Part shown: in pieces, positions 11,241 to 20,398 of the stretch | Position numbering within the stretch: the stretch's first letter is position 1 | How the letters are laid out: each line of letters opens with the position of its first letter | NCBI GenBank assembly: GCA_031291475.1 | Contig: JARLIY010000132.1 | Coordinates: forward strand, 248,001-312,000 | Direction: 5' to 3' | DNA: 64,000 nucleotides | Origin: Xanthobacteraceae bacterium | GTDB taxonomy: Bacteria > Pseudomonadota > Alphaproteobacteria > Rhizobiales > Xanthobacteraceae | Notes under the pieces: model-generated | The model's database searches: none | Seen by the model: only the letters and a program-made list of their open reading frames with translations | What the model was told of the DNA's origin: nothing | Translations under genes and position numbers: made by a program

Positions 11241-12155
11241 TCAAAATCCCGGCAGCACCAGGACTTTCGGGCTCTTCGGCAGGGTGGTTTTCGACACCAC
11301 CACCGAGGGGATTTCGGCCTTTTCCACGGGCCATTGCTGCTGCGCCCGGTCAAGAAAGCGGTCGAGCGTGTACCAGCCGAAGAAATGCATGGGAATGATC
11401 AGCGGCGCCTTGAGCGCGGTGAGCACCTCCATCATGCCGTCAAGGTCGAGCGTGTAATTGCCGTCGACCGGCGCCATCACCACGTCGACGCGGCCGATTT
11501 CGTTGAGTTGCTGCTGCGTGAGCGTGTGATGCAGATGCCCGAGATGGGCGATGCAAAGATTGGCGATCTCGAAGATGAAGATCGAATTGCCGTAGCGTTC
11601 GGTGCCGCCACTCCAGTTGCGGATATTGGTCGGCACGTTGCGCACGCGCACGTCGCGGTATTTCAGATCCCAGACGGCGGGCTTGTCGGGGCTCTCGCCC
11701 CAGCCGCGCAGCACGTATTTGATCGCCGGATCGGGATGGTCGGTGTAGTGCGTGTCGTGCGCATGATTCATGGTGGCGATGTCGGGGATGACCGCCGGCT
11801 TCACATAGTCGTTGTAATCGGTGGCGATGCGAACGAGTTGCGGGCTTTCGATCAGGAACGTGGCGTGGCCGATAAAGGTGAGCCGCACCTGGTCTTCGTT
11901 GACCGCGGCAAGCCGCAAGGCCGCAGGAACGACCGGCAGCCGGTCGGCGGCGACGAGACCCGGACAATTCTCCTGCATCTCCGGCTTCGGCGGCGTCTCC
12001 GCCGGCGGCGATTGGGCCGCGGCCATCGCAGGAAATGCTCCGCAGGCGAGCGCCGTCACAACAACGCGCGCACAGCCGGCAACAGCGCCGATGGGCGACG
12101 GGCTCAACGGCCAACTCCCTTGTCTGCGCCCCGGCAGGAATATTGAGTGACGCAT
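11241..12155 (-). CDS. Exported metallo-beta-lactamase-fold hydrolase
   Basis: 304 residues from ATG 12155; an in-frame GTG at 12182 would add nine residues. A hydrophobic stretch with AVAGCARVVVTALACGAF then AMAAAQ looks like a Sec signal peptide ending near residue 45, so the enzyme is probably periplasmic. Fold motifs visible: FIGHATFLIES, NHAHDTHYTDH (about 127-137, a variant of the HxHxDH zinc motif), HLGHLHH, PVDG and IPMHFF. This pattern resembles UlaG-like lactonases and phosphodiesterase-type MBL proteins. Substrate unknown. It is co-directional with the oxygenase and ligase genes and may belong to the same transcription unit. Confidence 0.75.
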   Translation of the reverse strand: MRHSIFLPGRRQGSWPLSPSPIGAVAGCARVVVTALACGAFPAMAAAQSPPAETPPKPEMQENCPGLVAADRLPVVPAALRLAAVNEDQVRLTFIGHATFLIESPQLVRIATDYNDYVKPAVIPDIATMNHAHDTHYTDHPDPAIKYVLRGWGESPDKPAVWDLKYRDVRVRNVPTNIRNWSGGTERYGNSIFIFEIANLCIAHLGHLHHTLTQQQLNEIGRVDVVMAPVDGNYTLDLDGMMEVLTALKAPLIIPMHFFGWYTLDRFLDRAQQQWPVEKAEIPSVVVSKTTLPKSPKVLVLPGF

Positions 12156-12248
12156 GATCTTTATCGGAAAACCGGCCTCCACTTTTCCGGATCATGCGCT
12201 ATCGAAGCGGGTAAATTGGCACGGAATGAGGCGCCGGACTACCTATGG

Positions 12249-12358
12249 CCCGTCATTGCTGGGCTTAGACCGGCAATCCAACTTTTTGGCATGCCCGATA
12301 AGATCACCGGGTCATTGGCGAAACACGGCACTTCGTGCCTTTTGCCCGGTGATGACGC
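12249..12358. repeat. Intergenic palindromic repeat, copy 1
   Basis: Outer arms gtcattgctgggctt and cccggtgatgacgc flank an inner hairpin GGCAC-TTC-GTGCC (about 12328-12340). Read on the minus strand, the word caaaaggcacgaagtgccgt closely matches the repeat at 32,520-32,643. It lies between a promoterless upstream gene end (12374) and the start of the MBL-fold gene and does not code. Confidence 0.65.
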
Positions 12359-12373
12359 TGCGCTAGGGTTGTA

Positions 12374-13165
12374 TCAAGGCGCGGATGAGATCAGCCCGCG
12401 GGCGGTGACGACGATCCACTGCCCGTCCTGGGGCTTAATCGTCTCGACATGGCCGAGTCCGGGCAGCACACCGCCGGCGGCGACGTCGAACACGCCGCCG
12501 TAACGGTTCTCGACCAGCGCATGACCCGCGCGCACGTCTTGCACGATCCAGTCATCCAAAATCTTGTCCGCGGGCTTGGCTTCGACGGGCGCCACTGCCA
12601 CTGCCGTCGCCGGTTGGTTGTTGGCGACCGAGCCCGTGGTCTCCGGCACTGTGGCCGGCGGCGTCGCCGCAGCGGTTACGCTTTTCTTCTCCAGCCGATC
12701 CATGGCATCGGCGACATGGGCGAGCTTGGTCGCCGACTCGATCTGCACGCGCTCGACGCGATCGAGGCGCTCCGCAAGTTTGGCGAATTGACCGTTGGCG
12801 CCGCGCGCCGCACCGTCGACATTGGCCTTGAGCGCGGCAAGCTCGGCGAGCTCGGCTTTGTTCGCTTGCGGCGTATTCGCCGCCGCCATGGCCGCGCTTG
12901 CCGGCGCGGCCGGCCCGCCCGGCCAAAGACGGGTCACGCCGGCCGCCGACAGCGATCCGACAAACGATCCGAGCGCGGCCGCGGAGGCGACCGCGGCCGC
13001 CAGCATCGCGAAACGGATTGAGCGCGACAACGTCGCCTGCGCGGCGGTCTCGCCCATCGTCTCGCTTGCGTCTTCGTCGGCCCCGGAGCCATCGAGCTTT
13101 GGCGCCTGGACGATCGGCAATAACGGTTCGGCGCGTTCGCCGTCGCCCTCTGACGGGTTGGCCAT
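12374..13165 (-). CDS. Hypothetical inner-membrane-anchored protein
   Basis: 263 residues; I do not recognise a named family. The layout is a cytoplasmic acidic N-terminus (about 1-47), one alanine-rich membrane segment (about 48-75, IRFAMLAAAVASAAALGSFV), a likely coiled coil (about 100-165, LAELAALKANVDGAARG... LAERLDRVERVQ), an A/P/T-rich linker, and a C-terminal globular part starting ILDDWIVQDVRAGHALVENR. The tail DGQWIVVTARGLI is a well-formed beta pattern, so the gene looks genuine. It is 76 bp downstream of, and co-directional with, the PfkB kinase. It may have a cell-envelope role, but nothing in the sequence shows this directly. Confidence 0.75.
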   Translation of the reverse strand: MANPSEGDGERAEPLLPIVQAPKLDGSGADEDASETMGETAAQATLSRSIRFAMLAAAVASAAALGSFVGSLSAAGVTRLWPGGPAAPASAAMAAANTPQANKAELAELAALKANVDGAARGANGQFAKLAERLDRVERVQIESATKLAHVADAMDRLEKKSVTAAATPPATVPETTGSVANNQPATAVAVAPVEAKPADKILDDWIVQDVRAGHALVENRYGGVFDVAAGGVLPGLGHVETIKPQDGQWIVVTARGLISSAP

Positions 13166-13241
13166 ATGCGGATCTCCGGCTTGCGGCCGATCCGTCGGTA
13201 GCCTTGTTTGGTTAGTTTTTGGTTAGCGAAGGCCGCAACGG

Positions 13242-14243
13242 TCAATCGGTCAAGCCGTTTTCGCGCGCCAGGTCTTGCAGCGAGGCCTCCGGGCGGGCGC
13301 CGAGATGCTGGATGACTTCGGCGGCGGCGAGCGCGCCGAGGCGGCCGCAGGTGCGGTCGTCGGCGCCGCGCGCGAGCCCGGCGAGGAAGCCGGCCGCGAA
13401 CAAATCGCCGGCGCCGGTCGTGTCGACCACGCGCTCGACCGGAAAGGCCGGCACCGCCTCCGTCCCCTCGGGACCGATCACCAGACAGCCCTTCTCGCTG
13501 CGCGTCACCACCGCCGCGCCCACGTCGGCGCGCAACGCCTTCACCGCGGTGTCGAAATCCGCGGTCTGATACAGGCTGTGCAGCTCGGACTCGTTGGCGA
13601 AGATCAGATCGACCGTGCGCGAGCGCATCAAATGCAAAAACTCCGCGCGCCAGCGATCGACGCAAAACGCATCCGACAGAGTCAGCGCGACCGTGCGCTC
13701 GGCCGCATGCGCGATCTTCGCCGCCTCGATGAACGCATCCTTGGCGTTCTTCGGGTCCCAGAGATAGCCTTCGAGATAGAGGATGGCGCTCGCCGCAACC
13801 ATCTCGGCGTCGATATCCGCCGGGTGCAGGTCCTGCGCGGCGCCGAGATAGGTGTTCATGGTGCGCTCGCCGTCCGGCGTCACCAGCACGTAACAGCGCG
13901 CGGTCGAGGGACCGCGCGCGGCCGGCCGCGTCGAGAACGCCACGCCCGCGGCGCGGATATCGTGGGCGAAGGCGCGGCCGAGGCTGTCGTCCTTGATCTT
14001 GCCGACAAAGGCCGTGCGCGCGCCGAGCGAAGCCAGTCCCACGATCGTGTTGGCGACCGAACCGCCGGAGGTCTCGATGGCGGGACCCATGGCCTCGTAG
14101 ATCGCCGACGCGCGCGCCTCGTCGATCAGCGCCATCGTGCCCTTATTCATGCCGTGCTTGAGCAGAAAGTCTTCATCAGTGCGGGCGATGACATCGACGA
14201 TCGCATTGCCGATGCCGAGAACGTCGTAACGCGGGGCTGGCAT
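13242..14243 (-). CDS. PfkB-family carbohydrate/nucleoside kinase (adenosine kinase-like)
   Basis: 333 residues from ATG 14243. An upstream extension in frame runs through a tandem repeat and is not credible. The start YDVLGIGNAIVDVIARTDEDF, the glycine-rich GGSVANTIVGLASLGA (first PfkB signature region) and the C-terminal DTTGAGDLFAAGFLAGLARG (second signature, with the catalytic Asp of GAGD) are intact. Proteins of this type are usually annotated as adenosine kinase in Hyphomicrobiales, acting in purine salvage; ribokinase-type sugar specificity is possible. Divergent from trpS. Confidence 0.85.
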   Translation of the reverse strand: MPAPRYDVLGIGNAIVDVIARTDEDFLLKHGMNKGTMALIDEARASAIYEAMGPAIETSGGSVANTIVGLASLGARTAFVGKIKDDSLGRAFAHDIRAAGVAFSTRPAARGPSTARCYVLVTPDGERTMNTYLGAAQDLHPADIDAEMVAASAILYLEGYLWDPKNAKDAFIEAAKIAHAAERTVALTLSDAFCVDRWRAEFLHLMRSRTVDLIFANESELHSLYQTADFDTAVKALRADVGAAVVTRSEKGCLVIGPEGTEAVPAFPVERVVDTTGAGDLFAAGFLAGLARGADDRTCGRLGALAAAEVIQHLGARPEASLQDLARENGLTD

Positions 14244-14316
14244 GAGAGAACTCTTTGCAGGAGCTACAGCGGCGGGAGCCGCACTATAGCGGCCGGCCCT
14301 TGCGGGGCAAGGCAAC

Positions 14317-14389
14317 GGCATGGCACTGGACGCCGCAAGCGGCGTCATGGCATTGGGACGCCGCGAATGGCGTCATGACGTTGGGACGC
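14317..14389. repeat. 28-bp tandem repeat made of hairpins, upstream of trpS
   Basis: About 2.7 copies of a 28-bp unit (14341-14368 is the clearest, followed from 14369 by ggcgtcatgacgttgggacgc). Each junction forms an inverted repeat: GACGCCGC/GCGGCGTC (14329-14336, 14339-14346) and GACGCC/GGCGTC (14357-14362, 14369-14374). It sits between the divergent pfkB and trpS starts. Confidence 0.6.
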
Positions 14390-14412
14390 TCGTTGTCGCG
14401 CGGAGACCGTGG

Positions 14413-15447
14413 ATGGCGTTTCAGGAGCGGGTTTTTTCGGGGGTCCAGCCCACCGGCAATCTGCATCTCGGCAATTACCTCGGCGCCATCAAGCGCTTTG
14501 TCGAGCTGCAGGACCGTTACGACTGTCTTTATTGCGTCGTCGATCTGCACGCGATCACGGTCTGGCAGGATCCGGCCGAGCTCCCGCGCGCCACGCGCGA
14601 AGTCACGGCGGCCTTCATCGCTTGCGGGATCGATCCCACAAAGCACATCATCTTCAATCAGAGCCAGGTGGCCGAGCACGCCGAGCTCGCCTGGGTGTTC
14701 AACTGCGTCGCCCGGCTCGGCTGGCTCAACCGGATGACGCAATTCAAGGAAAAAGCCGGCAAGGACCGCGAGAACGCGTCGGTCGGCCTTTATGCCTATC
14801 CAACGCTGATGGCGGCGGATATTCTGATCTATCGAGCCACCCACGTGCCGGTGGGCGAGGACCAAAAGCAGCACCTCGAACTGTCGCGCGACATCGCGCA
14901 GAAGTTCAACAACGATTTCCGCCATGCCATCCGCGAGCATGGCTACGGCGACGGCTTCTTCCCGTTGCCCGAGCCGCTGATCACCGGGGAAGCGACCCGG
15001 GTCATGTCGCTGCGCGACGGCACCAGGAAAATGTCGAAGTCGGAGCCCTCCGACTATTCCCGCATCAATCTCACCGACGACGCCGACGCCATCGCGCAGA
15101 AAATCCGCAAGGCGAAAACCGATCCGGAACCGTTGCCGAGCGAGGAAGCCGGCCTGAAGTTGCGGCCGGAGGCGGACAATCTGGTCGGCATTTACGCGGC
15201 GCTCGCCGACACCACGCGCGCCGGCGTGCTCGGGCAATTCGGCAACGCGCAGTTCTCGACGTTCAAATCGGCGCTGGTCGATCTGTCGGTCGCCAAGCTC
15301 GGCCCGATCGGCGCGGAGATGAAACGGCTGCTGCGCGACCCGGTCGGCATCGACTCGATCCTCGCCGAAGGCTCCGCGCGCGCGCAAAAGCTCGCCGGCG
15401 AGACGATGAAAGCGGTCAAGGACATCGTCGGCTTCGTGCGCTCGTAG
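14413..15447 (+). CDS. trpS: Tryptophanyl-tRNA synthetase
   Basis: 344 residues; class Ic synthetase charging tRNA-Trp. The N-terminus [20 protein letters not shown] holds the HIGH-like GNLHLGN (15-21); the KMSKS loop is K206-M-S-K-S210. A longer open frame upstream reads through the tandem repeat. ATG 14413 is chosen because GGAG (14402-14405) sits 7 nt before it and the protein then starts as the family does. In many Hyphomicrobiales trpS is preceded by murJ and followed by uspA, as it is followed here; the upstream neighbour is different. Confidence 0.95.
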   Translation: MAFQERVFSGVQPTGNLHLGNYLGAIKRFVELQDRYDCLYCVVDLHAITVWQDPAELPRATREVTAAFIACGIDPTKHIIFNQSQVAEHAELAWVFNCVARLGWLNRMTQFKEKAGKDRENASVGLYAYPTLMAADILIYRATHVPVGEDQKQHLELSRDIAQKFNNDFRHAIREHGYGDGFFPLPEPLITGEATRVMSLRDGTRKMSKSEPSDYSRINLTDDADAIAQKIRKAKTDPEPLPSEEAGLKLRPEADNLVGIYAALADTTRAGVLGQFGNAQFSTFKSALVDLSVAKLGPIGAEMKRLLRDPVGIDSILAEGSARAQKLAGETMKAVKDIVGFVRS

Positions 15448-15543
15448 CATCATCCTCATCCTAAGGTGAGGGAAAAAGTCTGCTTGTGGTACGACGCGCC
15501 GCCGTGGCAGCATTGTTCGCTTGGCGTTGCCCGGAGAAATGCC

Positions 15544-16038
15544 ATGTCGCGCAAGCGCCGCAGCTACGAAGCCGGCCATCAACCCAAGCTTCTGGTCGTG
15601 ATCGACGACACCCCGGAATGCGATCGTGCGGTCTATTTCGCCAGCCGGCGGGCGGCGCGCATCGGCGGCAAAGTCGTCATGCTGCGCGTCAACGACATGG
15701 AAGGGCAAAGCCAGCAATGGCTCGGCGTTGCCGACATCATGCGCGCGGAAGCCCGCGAGGAAGCCGACGCGGAGCTCAAAAAATACGCGGCCCGCGCCAA
15801 AGCGCTCGCCCGCATCACGCCTGAGCGCGTCGTGCGCGACGGCGACAAGGCCGAGGAAATTCTCAAGCTGATCGACGAAGACGAGGATATTTTCATCCTC
15901 GTGCTCGCCGCCGGCACGGGAAGCGAAGGGCCGGGGCCGCTGGTCGCCACCATCGGCCGCACTGCGGGCGATTTTCCGATCCCGGTGGCGATCGTGCCGG
16001 GGCACCTCAGCGACGAGGAAATCGACGCTTTGTCGTGA
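15544..16038 (+). CDS. Universal stress protein family (UspA domain)
   Basis: 164 residues with one Usp domain: KLLVVIDDTPECDRAVYFASRRA at the N-terminus, a helical middle, and the C-terminal IPVAIVPG strand. The usual ATP-binding G-x2-G-x9-G-S/T pattern is not clear, so it may be a non-ATP-binding type. ATG 15544 follows GGAGA by about 7 nt, so upstream frame extension is rejected. Position between trpS and the nfuA-like gene is conserved in related bacteria. Probably a cytoplasmic stress-survival protein; specific role unknown. Confidence 0.85.
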   Translation: MSRKRRSYEAGHQPKLLVVIDDTPECDRAVYFASRRAARIGGKVVMLRVNDMEGQSQQWLGVADIMRAEAREEADAELKKYAARAKALARITPERVVRDGDKAEEILKLIDEDEDIFILVLAAGTGSEGPGPLVATIGRTAGDFPIPVAIVPGHLSDEEIDALS

Positions 16039-16157
16039 GCGCCATTCCGGGGCCGGGCGCCGGCGAGGAACTCGAAACGGCGAGCCACTTGAACTTTCAC
16101 CGAAATTCGCCACGTAGTAGAATGGATTTGACAGAGTTACCGACGCCAGAGGCAGCC

Positions 16158-16715
16158 ATGTTCATCCAGACCGAAGCGACACCAAACCCGGCCACCCTGA
16201 AATTCCTGCCCGGCCGGGCCGTGCTTGAAGGCGGCACGCTGGACCTGCGCGACAGGGATGACGCAGCGCAGTCACCGCTCGCCGAGCGGCTGTTCGCCAT
16301 CGGCGGCGTCAGCGGGGTGTTCTTCGGCTCCGACTTCATCGCGGTCACCAAAGACGCCGGCGAATGGCAGCAGCTCAAGCCGATGATCCTCGGCGCCATC
16401 ATGGAACACTTCATGTCCGGCGCGCCGCTCATCGTCTCCGGCGGCGCCGAGCCGAGCGATGCCGACGAGTTTTTCGATGCGGCCGACGCCGAGACCGTGG
16501 CGACCATCAAGGAACTGATCGAGACGCGCGTGCGCCCGGCGGTCGCCAATGATGGCGGCGACATCACCTTCCGGGGCTTCAAGGAAGGCGTCGTCTACCT
16601 CAACATGAAAGGCGCCTGCGCGGGCTGCCCGTCGTCGACGGCGACGCTCCGCCACGGCATCCAGAATTTGTTGCGTCATTTCATTCCCGATGTGACCGAG
16701 GTCCGGCCGATATAA
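16158..16715 (+). CDS. NifU-family Fe-S cluster carrier (NfuA-type)
   Basis: 185 residues: an N-terminal Nfu domain (MFIQTEATPNPATLKFLPG start, about 1-90) and a C-terminal NifU domain (about 110-185) whose C154-A-G-C157 binds a [4Fe-4S] cluster for delivery to apoproteins. The start at 16158 has AGAGG just upstream and gives the family N-terminus. Length fits bacterial Nfu proteins. It is the third gene of the trpS-uspA-nfu run; the next gene, tsaB, follows after 40 bp. Cluster delivery could serve MiaB, encoded nearby (inference). Confidence 0.9.
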   Translation: MFIQTEATPNPATLKFLPGRAVLEGGTLDLRDRDDAAQSPLAERLFAIGGVSGVFFGSDFIAVTKDAGEWQQLKPMILGAIMEHFMSGAPLIVSGGAEPSDADEFFDAADAETVATIKELIETRVRPAVANDGGDITFRGFKEGVVYLNMKGACAGCPSSTATLRHGIQNLLRHFIPDVTEVRPI

Positions 16716-16755
16716 CTCGGCGATCGAGCCGGGCTTCTCGCCGCACGATTGTTTG

Positions 16756-17439
16756 ATGCGTGTGCTCGCCATTGATACCGCGCTGGCGGCTTGCTCCGCC
16801 GCGGTGCTCGACACCGTGTATGGCGGCATTGTCGCCAGCGAAAGCCTGCCGATGACGCGCGGGCACGCCGAAGCGCTCATGCCGTTATTGAAGCGGGTGA
16901 TGGACGAGGCGGGATTGGGCTTTCCCGATATCGACCGGGTGGCGGTCACGACGGGACCCGGAAGTTTCACCGGCTTGCGGGTCGGCATTGCCGCCGCGCG
17001 CGGCATTGCGCTCGCCGCCGACAAGCCGGCGGTCGGCCTTTCCACGCTGTCGGCCTTTGCCGCCCCGCATTTGGCCGCCGACGATCGCTTTCCGGTGATC
17101 GCCGCCATCGATGCGCGGCATGCGCATGTCTATCTGCAAGTGTTCAGCCCGGGCGGCCGCTCGTTCACCACGCCGCGGCTCGCGAGTCTGCGCGAAGCGG
17201 TTCAGGCGGCGTCCGAAGCGTCGGCCTGCATTGTCGGCTCGGCGGCTCAGGCAATCGCCGATGCCTTGCCGGAATCGTGCGTGCCGGCCGCGGTCGTCGA
17301 TGCGCGCGCCGCCCCCGATATTGCCTGGGTGGCGCGAATGGGCGCAGTCGTGCCGGAAGGTCAATCGCCGCCCAAGCCGCAATATCTGCGTGCTCCGGAT
17401 GCGCAGCCGCAAAACGCCGCGCAACTTCCACGCCGATGA
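16756..17439 (+). CDS. tsaB: tRNA threonylcarbamoyladenosine biosynthesis protein TsaB
   Basis: 227 residues of the ASKHA-fold TsaB family, the partner of TsaD in making t6A at position 37 of ANN-decoding tRNAs. Visible motifs: LAIDTALAACSAAVLD at the N-terminus, RGHAEALMPLL, and the hallmark TGPGSFTGLRVG. ATG 16756 is used rather than the adjacent TTG. Its stop overlaps the start of rimI by 4 nt (ATGA), so the two are translationally coupled. Confidence 0.93.
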   Translation: MRVLAIDTALAACSAAVLDTVYGGIVASESLPMTRGHAEALMPLLKRVMDEAGLGFPDIDRVAVTTGPGSFTGLRVGIAAARGIALAADKPAVGLSTLSAFAAPHLAADDRFPVIAAIDARHAHVYLQVFSPGGRSFTTPRLASLREAVQAASEASACIVGSAAQAIADALPESCVPAAVVDARAAPDIAWVARMGAVVPEGQSPPKPQYLRAPDAQPQNAAQLPRR

Positions 17440-17909
17440 TGAACTTCGTCACGCGCCTGCTCGCCCGGTCGCAGCCGGTCATTGCGGAAGCCCGTGCACA
17501 GGATGCGGCCGCAATCGCCGCCGTGCATGCGGCTTCATTCCAGCGGAGCTGGGGCGAGGATGAATTTCAACGCCTGATGGCCGAACGCTCCGTCGTCGCC
17601 CACCGCGCCACGATCGGCCGAACGCTGATCGGTTTCATCGTGTCGCGCATCACCGCCGGCGAAGCGGAAATATTGTCGGTGGGGATAGCGCCGGCGTGGC
17701 GCGGACGCGGCTTCGCGCGTCCGCTGCTCGATCTGCATCTGCGGCGCCTCGCCGGGCTCGGCGTCCGCACGGTGTTCCTCGAAGTGGGTGAGAATAACGC
17801 GCCCGCCGGCCGGCTCTACCGTCGGGCCGGCTTCCGCGAGGTGGGCCGGCGTCCGGGCTATTATGACGGCGCTACGACCGCTTTGGTGCTGCGCCGCGAC
17901 CTTGGCTGA
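17436..17909 (+). CDS. rimI: Ribosomal-protein-alanine N-acetyltransferase (RimI, GNAT family)
   Basis: 157 residues of a GNAT acetyltransferase. The acetyl-CoA-binding motif A reads [21 protein letters not shown] (V.P..RG.G), followed by [21 protein letters not shown] (EV..N..A..LY...GF), the hallmark of RimI. RimI acetylates the N-terminus of ribosomal protein S18 in E. coli. Start ATG 17436 overlaps the tsaB stop. Only 62 bp separate it from miaB: the Fur/Mur-type regulator often found between these genes in relatives is missing. Confidence 0.88.
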   Translation: MMNFVTRLLARSQPVIAEARAQDAAAIAAVHAASFQRSWGEDEFQRLMAERSVVAHRATIGRTLIGFIVSRITAGEAEILSVGIAPAWRGRGFARPLLDLHLRRLAGLGVRTVFLEVGENNAPAGRLYRRAGFREVGRRPGYYDGATTALVLRRDLG

Positions 17910-17971
17910 CGCGCGCGCGCAAAAACGCTATGATCCGGCAACGGCTTTGGAAAGGCGCAGATTCTTTGGGA

Positions 17972-19360
17972 ATGACAGGTTCGCGCAAGCTCTATGTGAA
18001 GTCGTTCGGCTGCCAAATGAACGTCTACGATTCGCAGCGTATGGCGGACACCCTGGCGCCGGAAGGCTATGTCGAAACCGCGGCCCCCGAGGACGCCGAT
18101 CTCATCATCCTCAATACCTGCCACATCCGCGAGAAGGCGGCGGAGAAAGTCTATTCCGAGCTCGGCCGCATGCGCCGCCTCAAAGAGGCGGCCTCGGCGG
18201 ACGGCCGGAACCTCCTCATCGCCGTTGCCGGTTGCGTCGCCCAGGCCGAAGGCGGCGAGATCGTCCGCCGCGCGCCCGCGGTCGACCTCGTGGTCGGCTC
18301 GCAGAACTATCATCGCTTGCCGCAACTCATCGCCCGCGCCGAGCGCGAAGGCCGCATCGTCGATACCGAGTTTCCGCTCGACGATAAATTCGATCATCTC
18401 GCCGTGCCGGGACGAGCGGCGACGCGCGCGCGCGGTGTCACCGCTTTCGTCACGGTGCAGGAAGGCTGCGATAAATTTTGCTCGTTCTGCGTCGTGCCTT
18501 ATACGCGCGGCGCGGAAACCTCGCGGGCGGTGGAAAAGATCACCGCCGAAGTCGAGCGGCTGGCAGATGCCGGCGTTCGCGAAGTCACGCTCATCGGACA
18601 AAACGTCAATGCCTATCACGGCGAGGGCCCGGATGGCCGGGCCTGGTCGCTGGCAAAGCTGCTCACGCATCTCGCGCGGCTCTCCGGCATCGAGCGGCTG
18701 CGCTACACAACCAGCCACCCGCTCGACATGAGCGAGGATTTGATCGCGGCGCACCGCGATCTACCGGCGCTGATGCCGCAGCTGCATTTGCCCGCGCAAT
18801 CCGGCTCCGACCGCATCCTTGCCGCCATGAACCGTCGTCACACCCGCGCCGATTATGTCCGCGTCGTCTCCCGATTGCGCAAAGCGCGGCCCGATATGGC
18901 GCTCACCTCCGATTTCATCGTCGGCTTTCCGGGCGAAAGCGACAACGATTTCGCCGCGACGCTCGGTCTGGTCGGCGAGATCGGCTATGCCGGCGCGTTC
19001 TCGTTCAAATACTCGCCCCGGCCCGGCACCCCCGGCGCCGACATGGACGCCCAGGTGGACGAAGCGGCGAAATCCGGGCGCCTTCACCGCCTGCAAGAGG
19101 CGATCGACCGCAACCAGGCGGCGTTCAATCGCCGCTGCATCGGCCGCACTCTTTCGGTGCTGTTCGAAAAGCCAGGCCGGCACGACGGCCAGATCGTCGG
19201 CCGCTCGCCTTATCTGCAGCCGGTGCAAATCGAGGCGCCGGCCTCGCTGATCGGCGAAATCGCCGCCGTCACCGTCACCGACGTCGGCAGCAACAGCCTA
19301 TTCGGCGCACTCGCGCAAAAGCCTTCACAAGTGCCGGTGCTCGCCGGCGCAGGAGCCTGA
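17972..19360 (+). CDS. miaB: tRNA-2-methylthio-N6-dimethylallyladenosine synthase MiaB
   Basis: 462 residues from ATG 17972; ATG 17930 would add 14 residues with no family support. MiaB is a radical-SAM methylthiotransferase acting on i6A37 of tRNA. The N-terminal domain has its three cluster cysteines in SFGCQMN, NTCHIRE and AGCVAQAEG. The radical-SAM CxxxCxxC is C166-DKF-C170-SF-C173. A C-terminal TRAM domain binds tRNA. The stop codon abuts the phoH start (TGA then ATG), indicating one operon miaB-phoH-ybeY. Confidence 0.95.
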   Translation: MTGSRKLYVKSFGCQMNVYDSQRMADTLAPEGYVETAAPEDADLIILNTCHIREKAAEKVYSELGRMRRLKEAASADGRNLLIAVAGCVAQAEGGEIVRRAPAVDLVVGSQNYHRLPQLIARAEREGRIVDTEFPLDDKFDHLAVPGRAATRARGVTAFVTVQEGCDKFCSFCVVPYTRGAETSRAVEKITAEVERLADAGVREVTLIGQNVNAYHGEGPDGRAWSLAKLLTHLARLSGIERLRYTTSHPLDMSEDLIAAHRDLPALMPQLHLPAQSGSDRILAAMNRRHTRADYVRVVSRLRKARPDMALTSDFIVGFPGESDNDFAATLGLVGEIGYAGAFSFKYSPRPGTPGADMDAQVDEAAKSGRLHRLQEAIDRNQAAFNRRCIGRTLSVLFEKPGRHDGQIVGRSPYLQPVQIEAPASLIGEIAAVTVTDVGSNSLFGALAQKPSQVPVLAGAGA

Positions 19361-20398
19361 ATGCGAACACCTGGTCCTCCCCTTGAAACCGACGCCGGAT
19401 CGCTCATCGCACCGGACAACGCCGCACAGATCACGCTCACCTTCGACGACAATCGCCTCGCCTCCACGCTATTCGGGCAATACGGCCAGAACCTCGCGCT
19501 GATCGAACGCCGCCTCGGCGTTGCCGCCACGTCACGGGGCAATCAAGTCACACTTGCCGGCACGCGCGAGGCCGCCGAGCAGGCGCGCCGCGTGCTGGAA
19601 ACCCTCTATGAGCGCCTAAAGCGCGGCGACGAGGTGGTGCAGGGCGACGTCGACGCCATCATCCGGCTGGCGATTTCGCAAGGTTCGCTGTTCGACTTCG
19701 ATCCCGCTTCGGCGCGGGAGAGCTTCGAAGAGATCAATCTGCGCAAGCGGCGGGTGCGCGCCCGCACGCCGGCGCAGGACGCTTACATCCGCGCGCTCAA
19801 GCGCCACGCGCTTGTTTTTTCCACCGGCCCGGCCGGAACGGGCAAGACCTGGCTCGCGGTCGCTCACGCCGTGCAGCTGTTCGAGCGCAAGGAAGTCGAC
19901 CGCATCATTCTCTCGCGCCCGGCCGTCGAAGCCGGCGAGCGACTCGGCTTTCTTCCCGGCGACATGCGCGAGAAGGTCGATCCTTATCTGCGGCCGATCT
20001 ACGACGCGCTCTATGACCTGATGGATGCCCGCATCGTCGAGCGCGCGTTGCAGACCACCGAAATAGAAATCGCTCCGCTTGCCTTCATGCGCGGGCGCAC
20101 CTTGTCGAACGCCGCGGTGATCCTCGACGAGGCGCAGAACACGACCGCGATGCAAATGAAGATGCTGCTGACCCGGCTCGGAGAGAACAGCCGCATGGTG
20201 GTGACCGGCGATCCGAGCCAGGTGGATCTGCCGCCGGGCCAGACCTCGGGCCTGGCCGAGGCGGTCCGCTTGCTCGAAGGCATCGAGGGGATCGCTCACG
20301 TCGCGTTCACCGCAGCCGACGTCATCCGTCACGAGCTGGTCGCGCGCATCGTCGAGGCCTACGACAAGGCCGCGGCGGTCAAGCGCGAGCGGTCCTGA
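19361..20398 (+). CDS. phoH: PhoH-like ATPase
   Basis: 345 residues. An N-terminal extension of about 130 residues carries a KH-like RNA-binding stretch (FGQYGQNLALIERRLGV). The PhoH ATPase domain has Walker A GPAGTGKT (156-163) and Walker B AVILDEAQNT. PhoH is predicted to act with YbeY in RNA metabolism, which the neighbouring genes support. Start ATG immediately follows the miaB stop, and the gene's own stop overlaps the ybeY start by one base. Confidence 0.93.
   Translation: MRTPGPPLETDAGSLIAPDNAAQITLTFDDNRLASTLFGQYGQNLALIERRLGVAATSRGNQVTLAGTREAAEQARRVLETLYERLKRGDEVVQGDVDAIIRLAISQGSLFDFDPASARESFEEINLRKRRVRARTPAQDAYIRALKRHALVFSTGPAGTGKTWLAVAHAVQLFERKEVDRIILSRPAVEAGERLGFLPGDMREKVDPYLRPIYDALYDLMDARIVERALQTTEIEIAPLAFMRGRTLSNAAVILDEAQNTTAMQMKMLLTRLGENSRMVVTGDPSQVDLPPGQTSGLAEAVRLLEGIEGIAHVAFTAADVIRHELVARIVEAYDKAAAVKRERS

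Noticed and set aside
14320-14412. N-terminal extension of trpS through the tandem repeat
   Set aside because: A ribosome site precedes ATG 14413 and the family sequence starts there.
15448-15480. cctcatcctaaggtgagg after trpS
   Set aside because: A 5-bp inverted repeat (CCTCA/TGAGG) without a T-run; too weak for a terminator call.
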